Source: Bacteroidales bacterium (lineage in GTDB: Bacteria; Bacteroidota; Bacteroidia; Bacteroidales; VadinHA17). From it: a DNA stretch of 5,876 nt. Made by a program: the position numbers and the translations under genes. The stretch's first letter is position 1. Every line of letters starts with the position of its first letter. The notes beneath the pieces are model-generated. The model searched no databases. It was not told the DNA's origin and saw nothing but the letters and a program-made list of their open reading frames with translations. This document shows positions 5,408 to 5,876 of the stretch, piece by piece. Location: NCBI GenBank assembly GCA_017882245.1, contig JADGPV010000185.1, forward strand, positions 1-5,876, written 5' to 3'.

Positions 5408-5876
5408 CTATTTCTTATCCAGAGAGAGAAGACTGACGAAATCCCAGTAAAGCTCCGTGTTCTGCTGCACTCCTGAGAATACGTCAGATCCGGGTCCGAA
5501 TGCAAACACGGGAACCATAATTCCCGTATGGCCTTTGGTTGAGAAAGTACCTGAGGCTTTTTTTTCAGTTATATCCCCATCTGTCAGACTCAGACCGCCT
5601 GTCTCATGATCGGCTGTAACAACTATCAGGGTATTTTTTGATTTTTTTGCGAATTCATAAGCGACATTTACAGCCCTGTCCATATCCAGTGTTTCGTTAA
5701 CCACCCCTTCAAAATCATTATCGTGGGCGGCCCAGTCAATTTCGGAGCCCTCCACCATCAGGATAAAACCATTTGGATTCCTTGAAAGGATTTCTATTGC
5801 CTTTGAAGTTGCAATCGAAAGAAAACTTGTATCTCTTCCTTCCTTTATTGAAGGCAATCCCTGATCAGCCAGAAGA
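5408..5876 (-). CDS. PhoA-type alkaline phosphatase, N-terminus outside window (partial)
   Basis: This open frame enters from the window edge and ends at TAG 5410-5408, giving about 155 C-terminal residues. A TTG at 5857-5855 could be mistaken for a start, but the frame and the family similarity continue upstream of it (LLADQG before LPSIKEGRD), so the true start is outside. The metal-binding signatures of the alkaline phosphatase superfamily are intact: MVEGSEIDWAAHDND (Asp and His ligands), VVTADHETGG (Asp-His pair) and STKGHTGIMVPVFAFGPGSD (the late His ligand followed by the VPVFAFGP strand). FSGVQQNTELYWDFVSLL near the end is also typical of the family. These enzymes are usually exported and release phosphate from monoesters using Zn and Mg. 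Signal peptide, catalytic Ser and first metal ligands cannot be checked here. It heads the visible part of the minus-strand unit, with queE starting directly at its stop codon; a functional link between the two is not obvious. Confidence 0.9.
   Translation of the reverse strand, partial: LLADQGLPSIKEGRDTSFLSIATSKAIEILSRNPNGFILMVEGSEIDWAAHDNDFEGVVNETLDMDRAVNVAYEFAKKSKNTLIVVTADHETGGLSLTDGDITEKKASGTFSTKGHTGIMVPVFAFGPGSDVFSGVQQNTELYWDFVSLLSLDKK

Noticed and set aside
5408..5857. Alkaline phosphatase starting at TTG 5857
   Set aside because: The frame and family similarity extend upstream to the window edge, so this is a truncated gene rather than a short protein with a TTG start.

Overview
The window looks like a chromosomal segment from a member of the Bacteroidota, probably a Bacteroidales-like or related lineage. 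The reasons are the moderate GC content, the weak or absent Shine-Dalgarno sequences, an outer-membrane protein of the TPR / PD40 (WD40-like) / carboxypeptidase-regulatory-like / OmpA type, a 45-residue peptide with a Bacteroidota-style double-glycine leader, and a membrane TPR protein with an anti-sigma-like cytoplasmic head. This is inference from protein style, because there is no rRNA or other marker gene here.

Layout. Positions 1-714 (minus) hold the N-terminal 238 codons of an exported TPR protein whose C-terminus lies outside the window. Positions 715-927 form a divergent intergenic region with a perfect 9-bp inverted repeat at 851-875. At 928-1065 (plus) is a very short gene for a 45-aa precursor-like peptide ending its leader in ...MINVRGG, followed by a small palindrome (1078-1092). 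At 1101-1209 the DNA can fold into a closed multi-hairpin RNA with a 10-bp closing helix and a GNRA-capped hairpin. Next come two plus-strand genes in tandem, 24 nt apart: a single-pass membrane protein with periplasmic TPRs (1262-2005) and a soluble, sensor-less histidine-kinase-like protein whose G2 box is degenerate (2030-2770). A strong Rho-independent terminator (2811-2838) separates these from the convergent minus-strand operon.

The minus-strand operon, read from right to left, has a 5'-truncated PhoA-type alkaline phosphatase (5408-5876), QueE of queuosine/7-deazaguanine synthesis (4778-5407), and an outer-membrane TPR-PD40-OmpA protein (2837-4777). That last gene is cut in two by a single in-frame TAA at 3608-3610. 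The halves are in the same frame and the protein repeats continue across the stop, so it reads as one gene with a nonsense codon (or a recoded/misread codon) rather than two unrelated genes. All three gene junctions on this strand have zero spacing and stay in one reading frame.

How it fits together. The plus-strand half (exported TPR protein / GG-leader peptide / structured RNA / anti-sigma-like TPR membrane protein / degenerate kinase) is the accessory-looking part and the best candidate for something undescribed: a small secreted peptide beside envelope-spanning signalling proteins. No modifying enzyme, C39 peptidase-transporter or sigma factor is visible in the window, so the link is by position only. 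The minus-strand half is ordinary metabolism and envelope maintenance apart from the internal stop.
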